Below, in pieces: positions 8,409-16,590 of a DNA stretch of 64,000 nucleotides. Origin of the DNA: Brevundimonas naejangsanensis (GTDB lineage Bacteria > Pseudomonadota > Alphaproteobacteria > Caulobacterales > Caulobacteraceae); assembly GCF_003627995.1 (NCBI RefSeq), contig NZ_CP032707.1, forward strand, positions 2,470,501 through 2,534,500, written 5' to 3'. Positions within the stretch are counted from its first letter, which is position 1, and each line of letters opens with the position of its first letter. Under the pieces are notes generated by a model that saw only the letters and a program-made list of their open reading frames with translations, was not told the DNA's origin and did not search any database. A program made the translations under genes and the position numbers.

Positions 8409-8627
8409 ATGTCGGCCCCGCCGTGCGGATTTATAGATTTGTCGATTCCCGATATGAAATTCGGAGGCTGTGTCGCTTCCATTGAGAAGGCGAACCATAC
8501 AGTGGATGCCCCCGCTTCGATCAGGGCCGATATCCAGGCACACAGCATTAAGGTCGCGACCGGTTCCAGTCGTCAGGGTCGGCTGAGGTCGCTGAATGTC
8601 GCGGGCTATCCGGCAAGGGAGGATTGA
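8409..8627 (+). CDS. heavy-metal-associated (HMA) domain protein with a degenerate metal motif
   Basis: 72 residues matching a CopZ-like HMA fold: IPDMKFGGCVASIEKA, then VDAPASIRADIQAHSIKV, then LRSLNVAGYPA. In a working chaperone the loop reads MxCxxC; here the first cysteine is phenylalanine (F18) and only C21 remains, a single TGC to TTC change. Metal transfer is therefore doubtful. It is the first gene of the operon, its stop lies two bases before the DUF411 start, and its promoter is MerR-like. It may be a decaying chaperone whose translation still couples to the next gene. Confidence 0.6.
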   Translation: MSAPPCGFIDLSIPDMKFGGCVASIEKANHTVDAPASIRADIQAHSIKVATGSSRQGRLRSLNVAGYPARED

Positions 8628-8629
8628 GC

Positions 8630-9118
8630 ATGGACAGGCGGAAGATCACTTCCCTCGCCGTCGGCGCCGCCCTCCTGGGGAGCGCTGGCTTTGTGCTGGC
8701 TGGCCTGCCCACTACCGTCCAGGCCTCGGAGATGACGGTTTACAAGAGCGACTCCTGTGGCTGTTGCGGCGGTTGGGTCGAACACATCCGCAAGGCCGGC
8801 TACGCCATTCGTATCGTCCCGACCGACGACCTGGGCCCGGTGAAGGCGCGACTCGGGGTGCCGGAATCTCTTTGGAGCTGTCACACGGCCGTGGTCGACG
8901 GCAAGGTGATCGAGGGGCACGTCCCGGCCATCGCTGTGAACGCCTTCCTGAAGGCTCCTGGCGCCTCACGAGGCATCGGCGTGCCCGGAATGCCGATCGG
9001 GTCGCCCGGCATGGAGGCGCCCGGCTATGTTCCGGATCGCTACGACGTCATGCGCTTTGGGGCGGGTCGAACCGCGCCCTTCATGACGTTCCGAGGCGCT
9101 GAGCCTGCAGCGCGCTAG
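8630..9118 (+). CDS. DUF411 periplasmic metal-binding protein (CopG-like)
   Basis: About 162 residues. A signal peptide (ITSLAVGAALLGSAGFVLAG...VQA) leads into the DUF411 domain: MTVYKSDSCGCCGGWVEHI, then VPESLWSCHTAVVDGKVIEG, then HVPAIAVNAFL. The C-C-C-H pattern binds copper or silver, and the family is almost always found in copper/silver loci. A Met/Gly/Pro-rich tail (GVPGMPIGSPGMEAPGY) may add soft-metal ligands. The start is ATG 8630, with GGGAGG upstream. The gene lies in an operon with HMA, copC and copD. Confidence 0.88.
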   Translation: MDRRKITSLAVGAALLGSAGFVLAGLPTTVQASEMTVYKSDSCGCCGGWVEHIRKAGYAIRIVPTDDLGPVKARLGVPESLWSCHTAVVDGKVIEGHVPAIAVNAFLKAPGASRGIGVPGMPIGSPGMEAPGYVPDRYDVMRFGAGRTAPFMTFRGAEPAAR

Positions 9119-9212
9119 CCGCAAGCGGTCCCCTAAGATGGTGAGGGACGCGCGCGCCCGGCGCGTAGATCACATCGCGGCCAGTGTCGGCCAGAGACTG
9201 TGGAGACTGCGC

Positions 9213-9575
9213 GTGCGTCATTCAAACCTCGCCTCTTTCGTGGCCGTCGCAGCGGCTGTGACGAGCCTTGCCGGGCCGGCGGCGGCGCACGCCCGTCTCG
9301 TCAGCGCGACGCCGGCGCCCGGTTCCGCCGTGTCCGCGCCCCGGTCGATCAGCCTGACCTTCAGCGAGCGGACCGTGGCGGCCTTTTCCGGCTTCGACGT
9401 CGTGAACGCCGCGGGCGCGAAGGTCGCCACCAGGGTCGCTGTCTCACAGGACGGCAAGACCCTGACCGGGACGCTGGCGCGGCCGCTGCCCGCCGGCGCC
9501 TATGTCGTCAATTGGCGCATCGCTTCCAAAGACGGCCACCGCATGACCGGCCGCTACGACTTCACCGTCCGCTGA
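9213..9575 (+). CDS. CopC/PcoC-type copper-binding protein
   Basis: 120 residues if started at GTG 9213, which has GGAGA upstream and opens directly into a signal peptide (LASFVAVAAAVTSLAGPAAA). Mature CopC begins HARLVSATPAPGSAV, whose N-terminal histidine is the Cu(II) ligand; the ending DGHRMTGRYDF, with the second conserved histidine, is also intact. It is a periplasmic copper carrier that hands copper to CopD, encoded next with a one-base gap. Confidence 0.88.
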   Translation: MRHSNLASFVAVAAAVTSLAGPAAAHARLVSATPAPGSAVSAPRSISLTFSERTVAAFSGFDVVNAAGAKVATRVAVSQDGKTLTGTLARPLPAGAYVVNWRIASKDGHRMTGRYDFTVR

Positions 9576-9576
9576 A

Positions 9577-10482
9577 ATGGTCGACATCTGGATCGTCGTC
9601 CTGCGCGGCGTGCAGTACGCCGCCGGGGCGTTGCTGCTGGGGCTGCCCGCCTTCATGCTCTACAGTCAGCGGGCCGTCGCGTCGCTGGAGCTGCGCTGGC
9701 CGCGTCAGGTCCTGATCTGGGCGGCGGCGGCGCTGGCTGTGGCCGCGCCCGCCGCCTTGCTGGCCCAGACCGCAATGATGGCCGGGTCGTTGAATGAAGC
9801 CGTCAAGCCCGCCTCCCTGGCGTTCATGGTCACAGGCATGGGATTGGGCAAGGCGCTGATGGTGCGGACGCTGGCGGCCGCCCTGGCCCTGGGGGCGACC
9901 CTGCTGCTGCGGCCCGGTCGTCCGACGTGGAGCGTGCTGACGCTGCTGGGCGTCATCGTCTCGGCTAGTTTCGCCTGGACCGGCCACGGCGCGGCGACCG
10001 AAGGCGCGGGCCATGCGGTGCATCTGATCTCGGACGTGGTCCACGCCGTGGCCGCCTCCATCTGGATCGGGGCCCTGGCCGCCTTCGCCGTCCTGATAGG
10101 TCGGCGGCCGTCCAGCAATCCCTCCTGGGACGCCAGCGTGGCGCGTAGCCTGACCGGCTTCGCCGGGGTCGGCACGGCGGCGGTCGGCGCCCTGGTCGTG
10201 ACCGGCCTGATTAACAGCGCCTTCCTGGTCGGGCCGTCGAAGGCGCTTGAACTGTGGACCAGCCCCTATGGCGATCTTCTGATGATCAAACTTGTCCTGT
10301 TCGGCCTGATGGTCGGCCTGGCGGCGGTCCACCGCTTTCGCCTCGCGCCTCTGATGGCCAGGGACGCCGGTCAGGCGCTTCCCCATCTGAAGAAGAGCCT
10401 GACGGTCGAGTTCGCTGTGGCCTTGGCGATTCTGGCCGTGATCGCGGTCATGGGAACGCTGCCGCCACCCGCAGCCCTGTAG
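9577..10482 (+). CDS. CopD family copper-resistance/import membrane protein
   Basis: 301 residues with eight predicted membrane helices, in keeping with CopD/PcoD. The conserved region SASFAWTGHGA followed by HLISDVVHAVAASIWIGAL places the histidines of the copper path in the membrane. CopD works with CopC to move copper across the inner membrane. It follows copC directly, and its stop lies 10 bases from the convergent PepSY gene. Confidence 0.88.
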   Translation: MVDIWIVVLRGVQYAAGALLLGLPAFMLYSQRAVASLELRWPRQVLIWAAAALAVAAPAALLAQTAMMAGSLNEAVKPASLAFMVTGMGLGKALMVRTLAAALALGATLLLRPGRPTWSVLTLLGVIVSASFAWTGHGAATEGAGHAVHLISDVVHAVAASIWIGALAAFAVLIGRRPSSNPSWDASVARSLTGFAGVGTAAVGALVVTGLINSAFLVGPSKALELWTSPYGDLLMIKLVLFGLMVGLAAVHRFRLAPLMARDAGQALPHLKKSLTVEFAVALAILAVIAVMGTLPPPAAL

Positions 10483-10491
10483 CGACGGGTC

Positions 10492-11226
10492 CTAGAGGGC
10501 GGCCTTGCGGCGGGCCGCCCGCACCGCCCGCACGGTCTTCAAGTCGCGCGCCAGGCGGATCCACAGCAGGATGAAGCCCGTTACCACGATGCTGAGCGTC
10601 AGGGCCGTCAGGCCGATCAGTAAGGGGTGGTTGAAGTTGTCGCCGTCCTCGAAGTCCAGGATGTGGAGCCGCCAGAAGAAGTCGTAGAAGCGCCAGACCG
10701 CCGAGCGCCGCGTCACCACCTCGCCGGTCTGCGGCGACAAATAGAAGGTAGTGCGCTCGGCGTTGTTGAAGTCCACGCGCCAGATCGGCCCCTCGCGCCC
10801 CGTCTCCTTCGGCGCCTGATCCAGCAGGACCGCCGGCCTGGGCGCCGCCTCGCCTCGATAGGCCGCGACCGCCAGGGCCGAGGCCTCGTCCGCCGTCATG
10901 GCCGTGAAGGGCCGGCCGGTCGCAGCGGCCACGGTGACGGGCGCGCCCTCAAGCGGGGTCAGGACCCAGGCCGGCCCGCGCTGCGTGGTCTTCAACTCGG
11001 CGCGCGCGGGCGCCACGCCGGCCAGACGCGCGGCTTCGGCCAACGGCAAGGCCTGATCCAGCGGCAAGGCGGCGGGCGCCGCAGCCTTCAGACGGTGCTC
11101 GCTGCGCACGGTCTCGATCGGAATGGCGGTCATGACCAGGCCGCCCGCGACCCAGAACAACACCTGCAGCCCCACCGCCAGGCCCACCCACTTATGAATC
11201 TGGGTTGAATAACGCAGAACCTTCAT
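10492..11226 (-). CDS. PepSY domain membrane protein
   Basis: 244 residues starting at ATG 11226 (MKVLRYSTQIHKWVGL), which has GGGGGAAG upstream; the long upstream open frame is not needed. TM1 is roughly residues 11-36, the periplasmic PepSY region lies in the middle (AVAAATGRPFTAMTADEAS and FYLSPQTGEVVTRRS) and a last TM lies near residue 210. PepSY_TM proteins sit in iron and copper loci and may act as ferric reductases or chaperones; the function here is unproven. It is divergent from the CnrYXH-like module. Confidence 0.8.
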   Translation of the reverse strand: MKVLRYSTQIHKWVGLAVGLQVLFWVAGGLVMTAIPIETVRSEHRLKAAAPAALPLDQALPLAEAARLAGVAPARAELKTTQRGPAWVLTPLEGAPVTVAAATGRPFTAMTADEASALAVAAYRGEAAPRPAVLLDQAPKETGREGPIWRVDFNNAERTTFYLSPQTGEVVTRRSAVWRFYDFFWRLHILDFEDGDNFNHPLLIGLTALTLSIVVTGFILLWIRLARDLKTVRAVRAARRKAAL

Positions 11227-11321
11227 CGCTTCCCCCTCAAGCTCAAGGCGCAGCGGCCGCGACGGCCGAATGAACCCTATACGCCTATCGACGCGCGCCC
11301 CCTCATGCGCTTTCAAGGGAA

Positions 11322-11348
11322 GGAACGACGGGGCGCGTATCCACCGTC
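11322..11348 (+). promoter_or_regulatory. candidate ECF-sigma promoter of the CnrYXH-like operon
   Basis: GGAAC at 11322-11326 and CGTC at 11345-11348 are 18 bases apart, the general pattern of ECF-sigma promoters. It lies 19 bases before ATG 11368. The match is short, so it is only a candidate autoregulated promoter. Confidence 0.35.
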
Positions 11349-11367
11349 GGGGCCGCGAGGATTTGCA

Positions 11368-11649
11368 ATGACCGACGACATCGAGCGCATGCTGGCGACG
11401 CCGCTTTCGAGCGACGAAGCGGCGCACCTGACTGGGCTGGAAGGCCGCGTCTGGCGGCGCATAGAGGAGCGGCAGGCGCAGCGCCGCCAGGGTCAGGTGC
11501 GCCTGGCCGTCCTGGCCTTCGCGCTGCTGGTCGGCGTGACCAACGGCGGCGTCCTCGGCCAGACCTTCAAGCCCCGGCCGTCCGACATTCAGGTCTTCAG
11601 CGTCTCGGCCGGCCTGTCGCCGATGACGAGCGTCGAGTTTGGCGGATGA
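11368..11649 (+). CDS. CnrY-like membrane anti-sigma factor
   Basis: 93 residues: a cytosolic N-terminus of about 43 residues with charged helices (LTGLEGRVWRRIEERQAQRR), one membrane span (LAVLAFALLVGVTNGGVLG) and a short periplasmic tail. Size and topology match CnrY/NccY, which hold the sigma factor CnrH at the membrane. Sequence identity with CnrY is not obvious, so the call rests on gene order: the next two genes are a CnrX-like sensor (ATGA overlap) and an ECF sigma factor. The start ATG 11368 has GAGG upstream. Confidence 0.62.
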   Translation: MTDDIERMLATPLSSDEAAHLTGLEGRVWRRIEERQAQRRQGQVRLAVLAFALLVGVTNGGVLGQTFKPRPSDIQVFSVSAGLSPMTSVEFGG

Positions 11650-12086
11650 GCTCGAACTGGAAGTCGATCGCCCTGACCGTGGTCCTGGCGGGCCTGGCCA
11701 GCGCCGGCGGAGCCTGGCTGGGCGCCGGCTGGATGATGCAACGGCATGAGACGCCCGGCTTGCATGAGATCGTGCATCAGAAGCTGGACCTCACGGTCGA
11801 ACAGGACATCCGCCTGGACGAGATCGAGGCCCGCTTCGCCGTTCGGCGCGAAGCGCTGGAGGCCGACGTCCGCGCCGCCAACCGCGAACTGGCCCAGGCC
11901 ATCGCCGCCAGCCAGGGCGACAGCCCCGAGGTGCGAGCCGCGGTCGATCATTTCCACGACGCCATGGGCGCGCTTCAGAAAGCGACCATCGCCCATGTGT
12001 TCGAGATGCGCGCGGTGCTGACGCCGGAACAGGCTCGGGTCTTTGACAGGGAAATCGCCGGCGCCCTGACGCAAGAGCCCAGGTAA
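11646..12086 (+). CDS. CnrX-like periplasmic nickel/cobalt sensor
   Basis: 146 residues: a membrane anchor (residues 8-30) and a helical periplasmic hairpin of the metal-resist family. The five metal ligands of C. metallidurans CnrX (H42, H46, E63, H119, M123) line up at a constant offset as H40, H44, E61, H117 and M121, with HVFEMRAVLTPE strongly matching. CnrX senses Ni(II) or Co(II) and signals through CnrY to release CnrH. It overlaps the anti-sigma gene by four bases. Its location before copper genes, rather than before a cnrCBA pump, is unexpected. Confidence 0.82.
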   Translation: MSSNWKSIALTVVLAGLASAGGAWLGAGWMMQRHETPGLHEIVHQKLDLTVEQDIRLDEIEARFAVRREALEADVRAANRELAQAIAASQGDSPEVRAAVDHFHDAMGALQKATIAHVFEMRAVLTPEQARVFDREIAGALTQEPR

Positions 12087-12093
12087 GCCCGGG

Positions 12094-12648
12094 GTGGCGG
12101 CCGACGACGACACAGACGAAATCCGTGCCGCGCAGGGCGATCGACGCGCCTTCTCCGCCCTGATGGCGACGACCAGCGGCGAGCTGTACCGCTTCGTCCG
12201 CCGGTATGTCGGCGATGCGGACGAGGCTCAGGACCTACTGCAGGAAACCTACGCCTCCGCGTGGCTGGCCATCCGGCGCTATGATCCGACGCGGCCCTTT
12301 GCGACGTGGCTGCGCAGCATCGCCGTCAACAAGTGCCGCGACTGGGGCAGAAAGCGGACCGTGCGCCGCATTGTGCGCGGCGTCATGGGATTGGACGGTC
12401 CCGAAGCCATGGCCGTGGGCGAGGAGGCGCCCGAGGCCGAGGCACGGCTGGACGCCCGCCGCCGCATGGCCGACCTTGATCGCGCCCTGGCCGACCTGCC
12501 CGACGCGCTGAAGGCGCCGCTTCTGCTGGCCGCCCTGGAAGGCCGCTCTCACGCAGAGATCGCCGAAGTCCTCGGCGTCACCCCCAAGGCGGTGGAAACC
12601 CGCATCGCCCGCGCGCGACAGAAACTGAACCTGGCCCTGATGGGTTGA
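12094..12648 (+). CDS. CnrH-like ECF sigma factor
   Basis: 184 residues with a sigma-70 region 2 at about 18-85 (YVGDADEAQDLLQETYASAW, then TWLRSIAVNKCRDWGRK) and region 4 at about 125-178 (AALEGRSHAEIAEVLGVTPK, then VETRIARARQKL). It uses GTG 12094, 8 bases after the CnrX-like stop. It should direct RNA polymerase to metal-resistance promoters when released from the anti-sigma factor. The nearest candidate target is the copA-copB-copC operon starting 162 bases downstream, where I could not identify a convincing matching promoter. Confidence 0.87.
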   Translation: MAADDDTDEIRAAQGDRRAFSALMATTSGELYRFVRRYVGDADEAQDLLQETYASAWLAIRRYDPTRPFATWLRSIAVNKCRDWGRKRTVRRIVRGVMGLDGPEAMAVGEEAPEAEARLDARRRMADLDRALADLPDALKAPLLLAALEGRSHAEIAEVLGVTPKAVETRIARARQKLNLALMG

Positions 12649-12809
12649 GGCCGACGCACGTCGAAAACCAGAGGTCTGGACCTTGGCAGAGCCTGCGGCG
12701 CCCTGCCGCAACAGGGGGGGCGAGGGGCCATCGCATTCTTCGCGTATCACCATCATCCTCTTTCCCGCGCGCCAGCCTTGGCGAACGGCTACCTTGAGAT
12801 CTGAACGAC

Positions 12810-14624
12810 ATGGCGACATCATCCCTGGACCGTCGAACCCTGTTGAGAGGCGCCGCCCTGGGCGGCGGCATCCTGGGCCTTCAGGGCCTGTTGCCCGCCT
12901 GGGCCCAGACGGGGTCGGCTGGCTTGCGCGCCGACCTGCCGACGCTGACGGGGCCGAACATCGACCTGACGGTGGGCCGCTCCGACTTCACCGTCGGCGG
13001 CCGCACGGGCCACGCGGTGACGGTCAACGGCCTCTTGCCCGCGCCCCTGCTGCGGATGCGCGAGGGCCAGAACGTGCGGCTGTCGGTCACCAATACGCTG
13101 GACGAGGACACCTCGATCCACTGGCACGGTCTCCTGCTGCCCTTCCAGATGGACGGGGTGCCGGGGATCAGCTTCCCCGGCATCAAACCGCGCGAGACCT
13201 TCGTCTATGAGTTCCCGATTAAGCAGTCGGGCACCTACTGGTACCACAGCCATTCGGGACTTCAGGAAGCGATCGGCCACTATGGTCCCATCGTCATCGA
13301 CCCGGCGGGCGCCGATCCGGTCGGGTATGACCGTGAGCACGTCCTGGTCCTGTCGGACTGGAGCTTCCTGCATCCGCACGAGATCCTCGACAAGCTGAAG
13401 AAGAGCCCCGGCTACTTCAACATGCAGAAGACCACCCTGGCCGGTCTGCTGGACGGATCCGACCGCATGAACCTGGCCGAGCGGCGGATGTGGGGCTCCA
13501 TGCGCATGGACCCGCGCGACATCCTGGACGTCAACGGCTCGACCTATACCTACCTCGTCAACGGCCACGGGCCGGACGAGAACTGGACCGGCCTGTTCCG
13601 GCCCGGCGAGCGGGTGCGGCTACGCGTCATCAACGCCTCGGCCATGTCGATCTTCAACGTCCGCATTCCTGGGCTGGCCATGACCGTGGTCAACGCCGAC
13701 GGCGAGAACGTGCGCCCGGTCGAGGTGGACGAGTTCCAGATCTCGGTCGCCGAGACCTATGACGTCATCGTCCGTCCCACTGAGGATCGCGCCTACACCA
13801 TCGTCTCCGAGGCCATCGACCGTTCGGGCATGGGCCGGGCGACGCTGGCGCCGCGCCTGGGCATGGCGGCCGAGGTCCCGCCGCTGCGTAAGGTCCCGAA
13901 CCTGACCATGAAGGACATGGGCATGGGCGGCATGGATCATGGCGGAATGGACCACAGCGCCATGGGCCACGGCGCTGCCGACGCCGACCACGCGGCCATG
14001 GGCCACGGTACGGCGGCGGGCGCGGCCGCAACCGCCGCGCCGATGAACCACGGCGGCATGAGCCACAACATGCGCGACCCGAACAACGCCCCGGCCGACA
14101 TGGCGGTCGGCGTCGGCGTGGACATGATTTCGCCCGCCCCCTCCAACCGCCTGGCCGACAGGCCCCAGGGTCTGGATGACGTCGATCACCGCGTACTGGT
14201 CTACGCCGATCTGGTCTCGCTGACGCCGAACCAGGACCGCCGCGAGCCCTCGCGCACCATGGAGATCCACCTGACCGGCAACATGGAGCGGTTCATGTGG
14301 GGCTTCGACGGGCGGAAATTCTCTGAGGTTGTCGAGCCGATCCGCTTCGAGCTGAACGAGCGCGTGCGCGTCACCCTGGTCAACGACACCATGATGGCCC
14401 ACCCCATCCACCTGCACGGCCACTTCTTCGAACTGGTGAACGGTCATGACGGCCACCAGCCGTTGAAGCACACGGTCAACGTCGCCCCCGGCGGCAAGGT
14501 CACCTTTGACCTGACCGCCGACGCGCCCGGCGATTGGGCCTTCCACTGTCACCTTCTGATGCACATGCACGCGGGCATGTTCAACGTCGTGACCATTCGC
14601 CCGCTGGATGGAGCCGCCTCGTGA
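12810..14624 (+). CDS. copA: multicopper oxidase CopA (copper resistance system)
   Basis: 604 residues. A twin-arginine signal (DRRTLLRGAALGGG) exports it folded. All four copper motifs are present: SIHWHG near residue 102, TYWYHSHSG near 145, MAHPIHLHGHFFEL near 533 and AFHCHLLMHMHAGMF at the C-terminus. A Met/His-rich loop near residues 365-420 (MGMGGMDHGGMDHSAMGHG) is characteristic of CopA/PcoA. It oxidises Cu(I) to the less toxic Cu(II) in the periplasm. copB starts at its stop codon through a GTGA overlap. Confidence 0.95.
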   Translation: MATSSLDRRTLLRGAALGGGILGLQGLLPAWAQTGSAGLRADLPTLTGPNIDLTVGRSDFTVGGRTGHAVTVNGLLPAPLLRMREGQNVRLSVTNTLDEDTSIHWHGLLLPFQMDGVPGISFPGIKPRETFVYEFPIKQSGTYWYHSHSGLQEAIGHYGPIVIDPAGADPVGYDREHVLVLSDWSFLHPHEILDKLKKSPGYFNMQKTTLAGLLDGSDRMNLAERRMWGSMRMDPRDILDVNGSTYTYLVNGHGPDENWTGLFRPGERVRLRVINASAMSIFNVRIPGLAMTVVNADGENVRPVEVDEFQISVAETYDVIVRPTEDRAYTIVSEAIDRSGMGRATLAPRLGMAAEVPPLRKVPNLTMKDMGMGGMDHGGMDHSAMGHGAADADHAAMGHGTAAGAAATAAPMNHGGMSHNMRDPNNAPADMAVGVGVDMISPAPSNRLADRPQGLDDVDHRVLVYADLVSLTPNQDRREPSRTMEIHLTGNMERFMWGFDGRKFSEVVEPIRFELNERVRVTLVNDTMMAHPIHLHGHFFELVNGHDGHQPLKHTVNVAPGGKVTFDLTADAPGDWAFHCHLLMHMHAGMFNVVTIRPLDGAAS

Positions 14625-16093
14625 AGTCCCTCTCTCTCTCGCTTGCGCTCGCACCGCTGATGCTGGCCGCGGGCGGCCCCGCCCTGGCCCAGAGCCATGC
14701 CGGACATGCCGGACATGCGCCCGCTGCCGCGCCCGCTGCTCAAGCGGCGACTCCGTCGGCCAAGCCCGCGCACGACTGCCCGATGATGCGTGACGGCAAG
14801 CCCTGTCCCATGCACGGCGCAGCCTCCAGCGCACAGGCCGGACCGCACGGCGGCCATGACATGAGCGGTCAGCCCGGACCCGGCACTGCTGCGGCCGATC
14901 CCCACGCGGGCCACGCCATGGCTCCGGCCACAACGGCCCAGGCTGACCCGCACGCCAGCCACGACATGAGCAGCCACGCTGGACACAGCGCTGCTGCGGC
15001 CGATCCCCACGCGGGCCACGCCATGGCTCCGGCCACAACGGCCCAGGCCGACCCGCACGCCGGCCACGACATGAGCAGCCACGCTGGACACAGCGCTGCT
15101 GCGACCGATCCCCACGCGGGCCACGCCATGGCTCCGGCCCCAGCGGCCCAGGCCGACCCGCACGCCGGACACGACATGAGCAGCCATGCCGGACACAGCG
15201 CTGCTGCGGCCGATCCCCACGCGGGCCACGCCATGGCTCCGGCCCCAGCGGCTCAGGCCGACCCCCACGCCGGTCATGACATGAGCGCGACACGCGGCGA
15301 TCCGAATATCCCGACCAGCGTGGACGCCGTCGGCGGCCGCATGGTCGAGACTCCGCCCCCCGCCGCGGCCCGCGCAGCCCCGGCCCACGCCGCCGACCTG
15401 CTGTTCGACCCGGACGTCATGGCTGCAGCGCGCAGGCAGTTGCTGGCCGAGAACGGCGACATCCGCTCGACCGCCGTATTCATCGACACCATCGAAGCCA
15501 ATTTCGGCGACGGCGCCGAGGGCTACAGCTGGGAAGCCCAGGGCTGGACGGGCGGCGACATCAACCGCTTCTGGTGGAAGACCGAGGGCGAAGGCGAGTT
15601 CGGCGGCAAGCTGCACGAGGCCGAGTTCCAGGCCCTCTACAGCCGCGCCATCGCCCCCTTCTGGGATCTGCAGGCAGGCGTGCGCCAGGACATCCGTCCC
15701 GACGGCGACGACACGACCCACCTGACCGTCGGCGTCCAAGGCGTGGCCCCCTACTGGTTCGAGATGGGCGCCGCCGCCTTCCTGTCGACCGAGGGCGACC
15801 TGACCGCCCGCTTCGAAGCCGAATACGACCAGCGCATCACCCAGAAGTGGATCCTGCAGCCGGCGCTCGAACTGGACATGTCGGCGAGCGACATCCCGGA
15901 ACTGGAGCTCGGCTCGGGCCTGACCTCGGTCACGGCGGGGCTGCGCCTGCGCTATGAAATCCGCAAGGAGTTTGCCCCCTATGTCGGCGTCGAGTGGAGC
16001 CGCTCGCTGGGTGACACGGCCGATTACGCCAAGGCCCGCGGCCAGGATCCCGAGGACACGCGCTTCGTGGTCGGCCTCAAGGCCTGGTTCTAA
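14621..16093 (+). CDS. copB: outer-membrane copper-resistance protein CopB
   Basis: 490 residues from GTG 14621, overlapping the copA stop. A signal peptide (LSLALAPLMLAAGGPALAQ) is followed by a long His/Met/Asp segment containing four 35-residue tandem repeats, then the CopB beta-barrel domain starting near residue 260 (DPNIPTSVDAVGGRMVE, later YSWEAQGWTGGDINRFWWK) and ending in a C-terminal phenylalanine (GLKAWF). CopB sequesters copper at the outer membrane together with CopA. The repeat-expanded binding segment is longer than in most family members. Confidence 0.93.
   Translation: MKSLSLSLALAPLMLAAGGPALAQSHAGHAGHAPAAAPAAQAATPSAKPAHDCPMMRDGKPCPMHGAASSAQAGPHGGHDMSGQPGPGTAAADPHAGHAMAPATTAQADPHASHDMSSHAGHSAAAADPHAGHAMAPATTAQADPHAGHDMSSHAGHSAAATDPHAGHAMAPAPAAQADPHAGHDMSSHAGHSAAAADPHAGHAMAPAPAAQADPHAGHDMSATRGDPNIPTSVDAVGGRMVETPPPAAARAAPAHAADLLFDPDVMAAARRQLLAENGDIRSTAVFIDTIEANFGDGAEGYSWEAQGWTGGDINRFWWKTEGEGEFGGKLHEAEFQALYSRAIAPFWDLQAGVRQDIRPDGDDTTHLTVGVQGVAPYWFEMGAAAFLSTEGDLTARFEAEYDQRITQKWILQPALELDMSASDIPELELGSGLTSVTAGLRLRYEIRKEFAPYVGVEWSRSLGDTADYAKARGQDPEDTRFVVGLKAWF
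14886..15287 (+). repeat. four tandem 105-bp in-frame repeats inside copB
   Basis: Units start at 14886, 14991, 15096 and 15201; the fourth is cut short near 15287. Each encodes 35 residues around DPHAGHAMAPA and DPHAGHDMSSHAGH, giving about eight histidines and two methionines per unit. Copies differ by a few substitutions (ATT versus APA, S versus G), so the expansion is fairly recent. Confidence 0.92.
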
Positions 16094-16112
16094 CACTGAA
16101 GGATAGCTGACA

Positions 16113-16499
16113 ATGATGCGCACCTTGGCTTTCACCACTGCGCTGGCTCTCACCGCCGGCGCGGCCTTCGCGCAGGATCCCCACTCCGGCCACGCCGGAA
16201 TGCACCCGCAGGCATCAGCCGCCTCGGGCATCGTCACCAACCCCGCTGACGGCGCCATGACGCACGGCTCGCCGGAGCGCTTCAACGTGACCTTCCCCCA
16301 TCCGATGATGCTCAGGACCGTCACCCTGACGATGGAGGGCCAGGCGCCGATTGTGGTCACGGCCCCGGAAGCGCCCGCCGCTCTGAGCGTCGGCGCCCCC
16401 TTGCCGCGTCTCGCGCCCGGAATCTATCGGGCGACGTGGGCCGCAGAGGCGCCGGACGGCCACCGGATGACCGGGACCGTCAGCTTCATGGTTCACTAG
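16113..16499 (+). CDS. CopC-like periplasmic copper-binding protein
   Basis: 128 residues with a signal peptide (LAFTTALALTAGAAFAQ) and a mature start DPHSGHAGMHP, rich in copper ligands. The CopC beta-barrel follows (GSPERFNVTFPHPMMLRTVTL) and ends with APDGHRMTGTVSFMVH, the conserved C-terminal histidine region. It is shorter and more divergent than the 9213 CopC. It lies 19 bases after copB and should be co-transcribed with copAB. A terminator follows. Confidence 0.85.
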   Translation: MMRTLAFTTALALTAGAAFAQDPHSGHAGMHPQASAASGIVTNPADGAMTHGSPERFNVTFPHPMMLRTVTLTMEGQAPIVVTAPEAPAALSVGAPLPRLAPGIYRATWAAEAPDGHRMTGTVSFMVH

Positions 16500-16509
16500 G
16501 AAGGGCGCG

Positions 16510-16536
16510 GCCCGAGGCTCCGGCCTCGGGCGCTTT
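16510..16536 (+). terminator. terminator between convergent copC-like and ATPase genes
   Basis: A 9-base perfect stem (GCCCGAGGC/GCCTCGGGC) with a TCCG tetraloop is followed by GCTTT. It can act on the copAB-copC transcript. Confidence 0.75.
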
Positions 16537-16590
16537 GGGCGCTCATGTCTCGTCCACCGAAACCCGGGAGATGGCGTCGGCGGCCTGCCG

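Noticed and set aside
8292..8543. 83-codon minus-strand frame opposite the HMA gene
   Set aside because: It covers the promoter and start of the HMA operon and resembles no protein; the plus-strand HMA match is better.
12714..12720. G7 run before copA as a further frameshift site
   Set aside because: It lies between genes and breaks no reading frame.
14886..15287. Tandem repeats as a CRISPR array
   Set aside because: Units are 105 bases, directly adjacent, in frame and without unique spacers; they encode a protein repeat.
13620..15293. 557-codon open frame antisense to copA/copB
   Set aside because: It mirrors the Met/His-rich and repeat regions on the opposite strand, is Arg/Gly/His-biased and has no start signal. 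The GC bias of the sense genes explains it.
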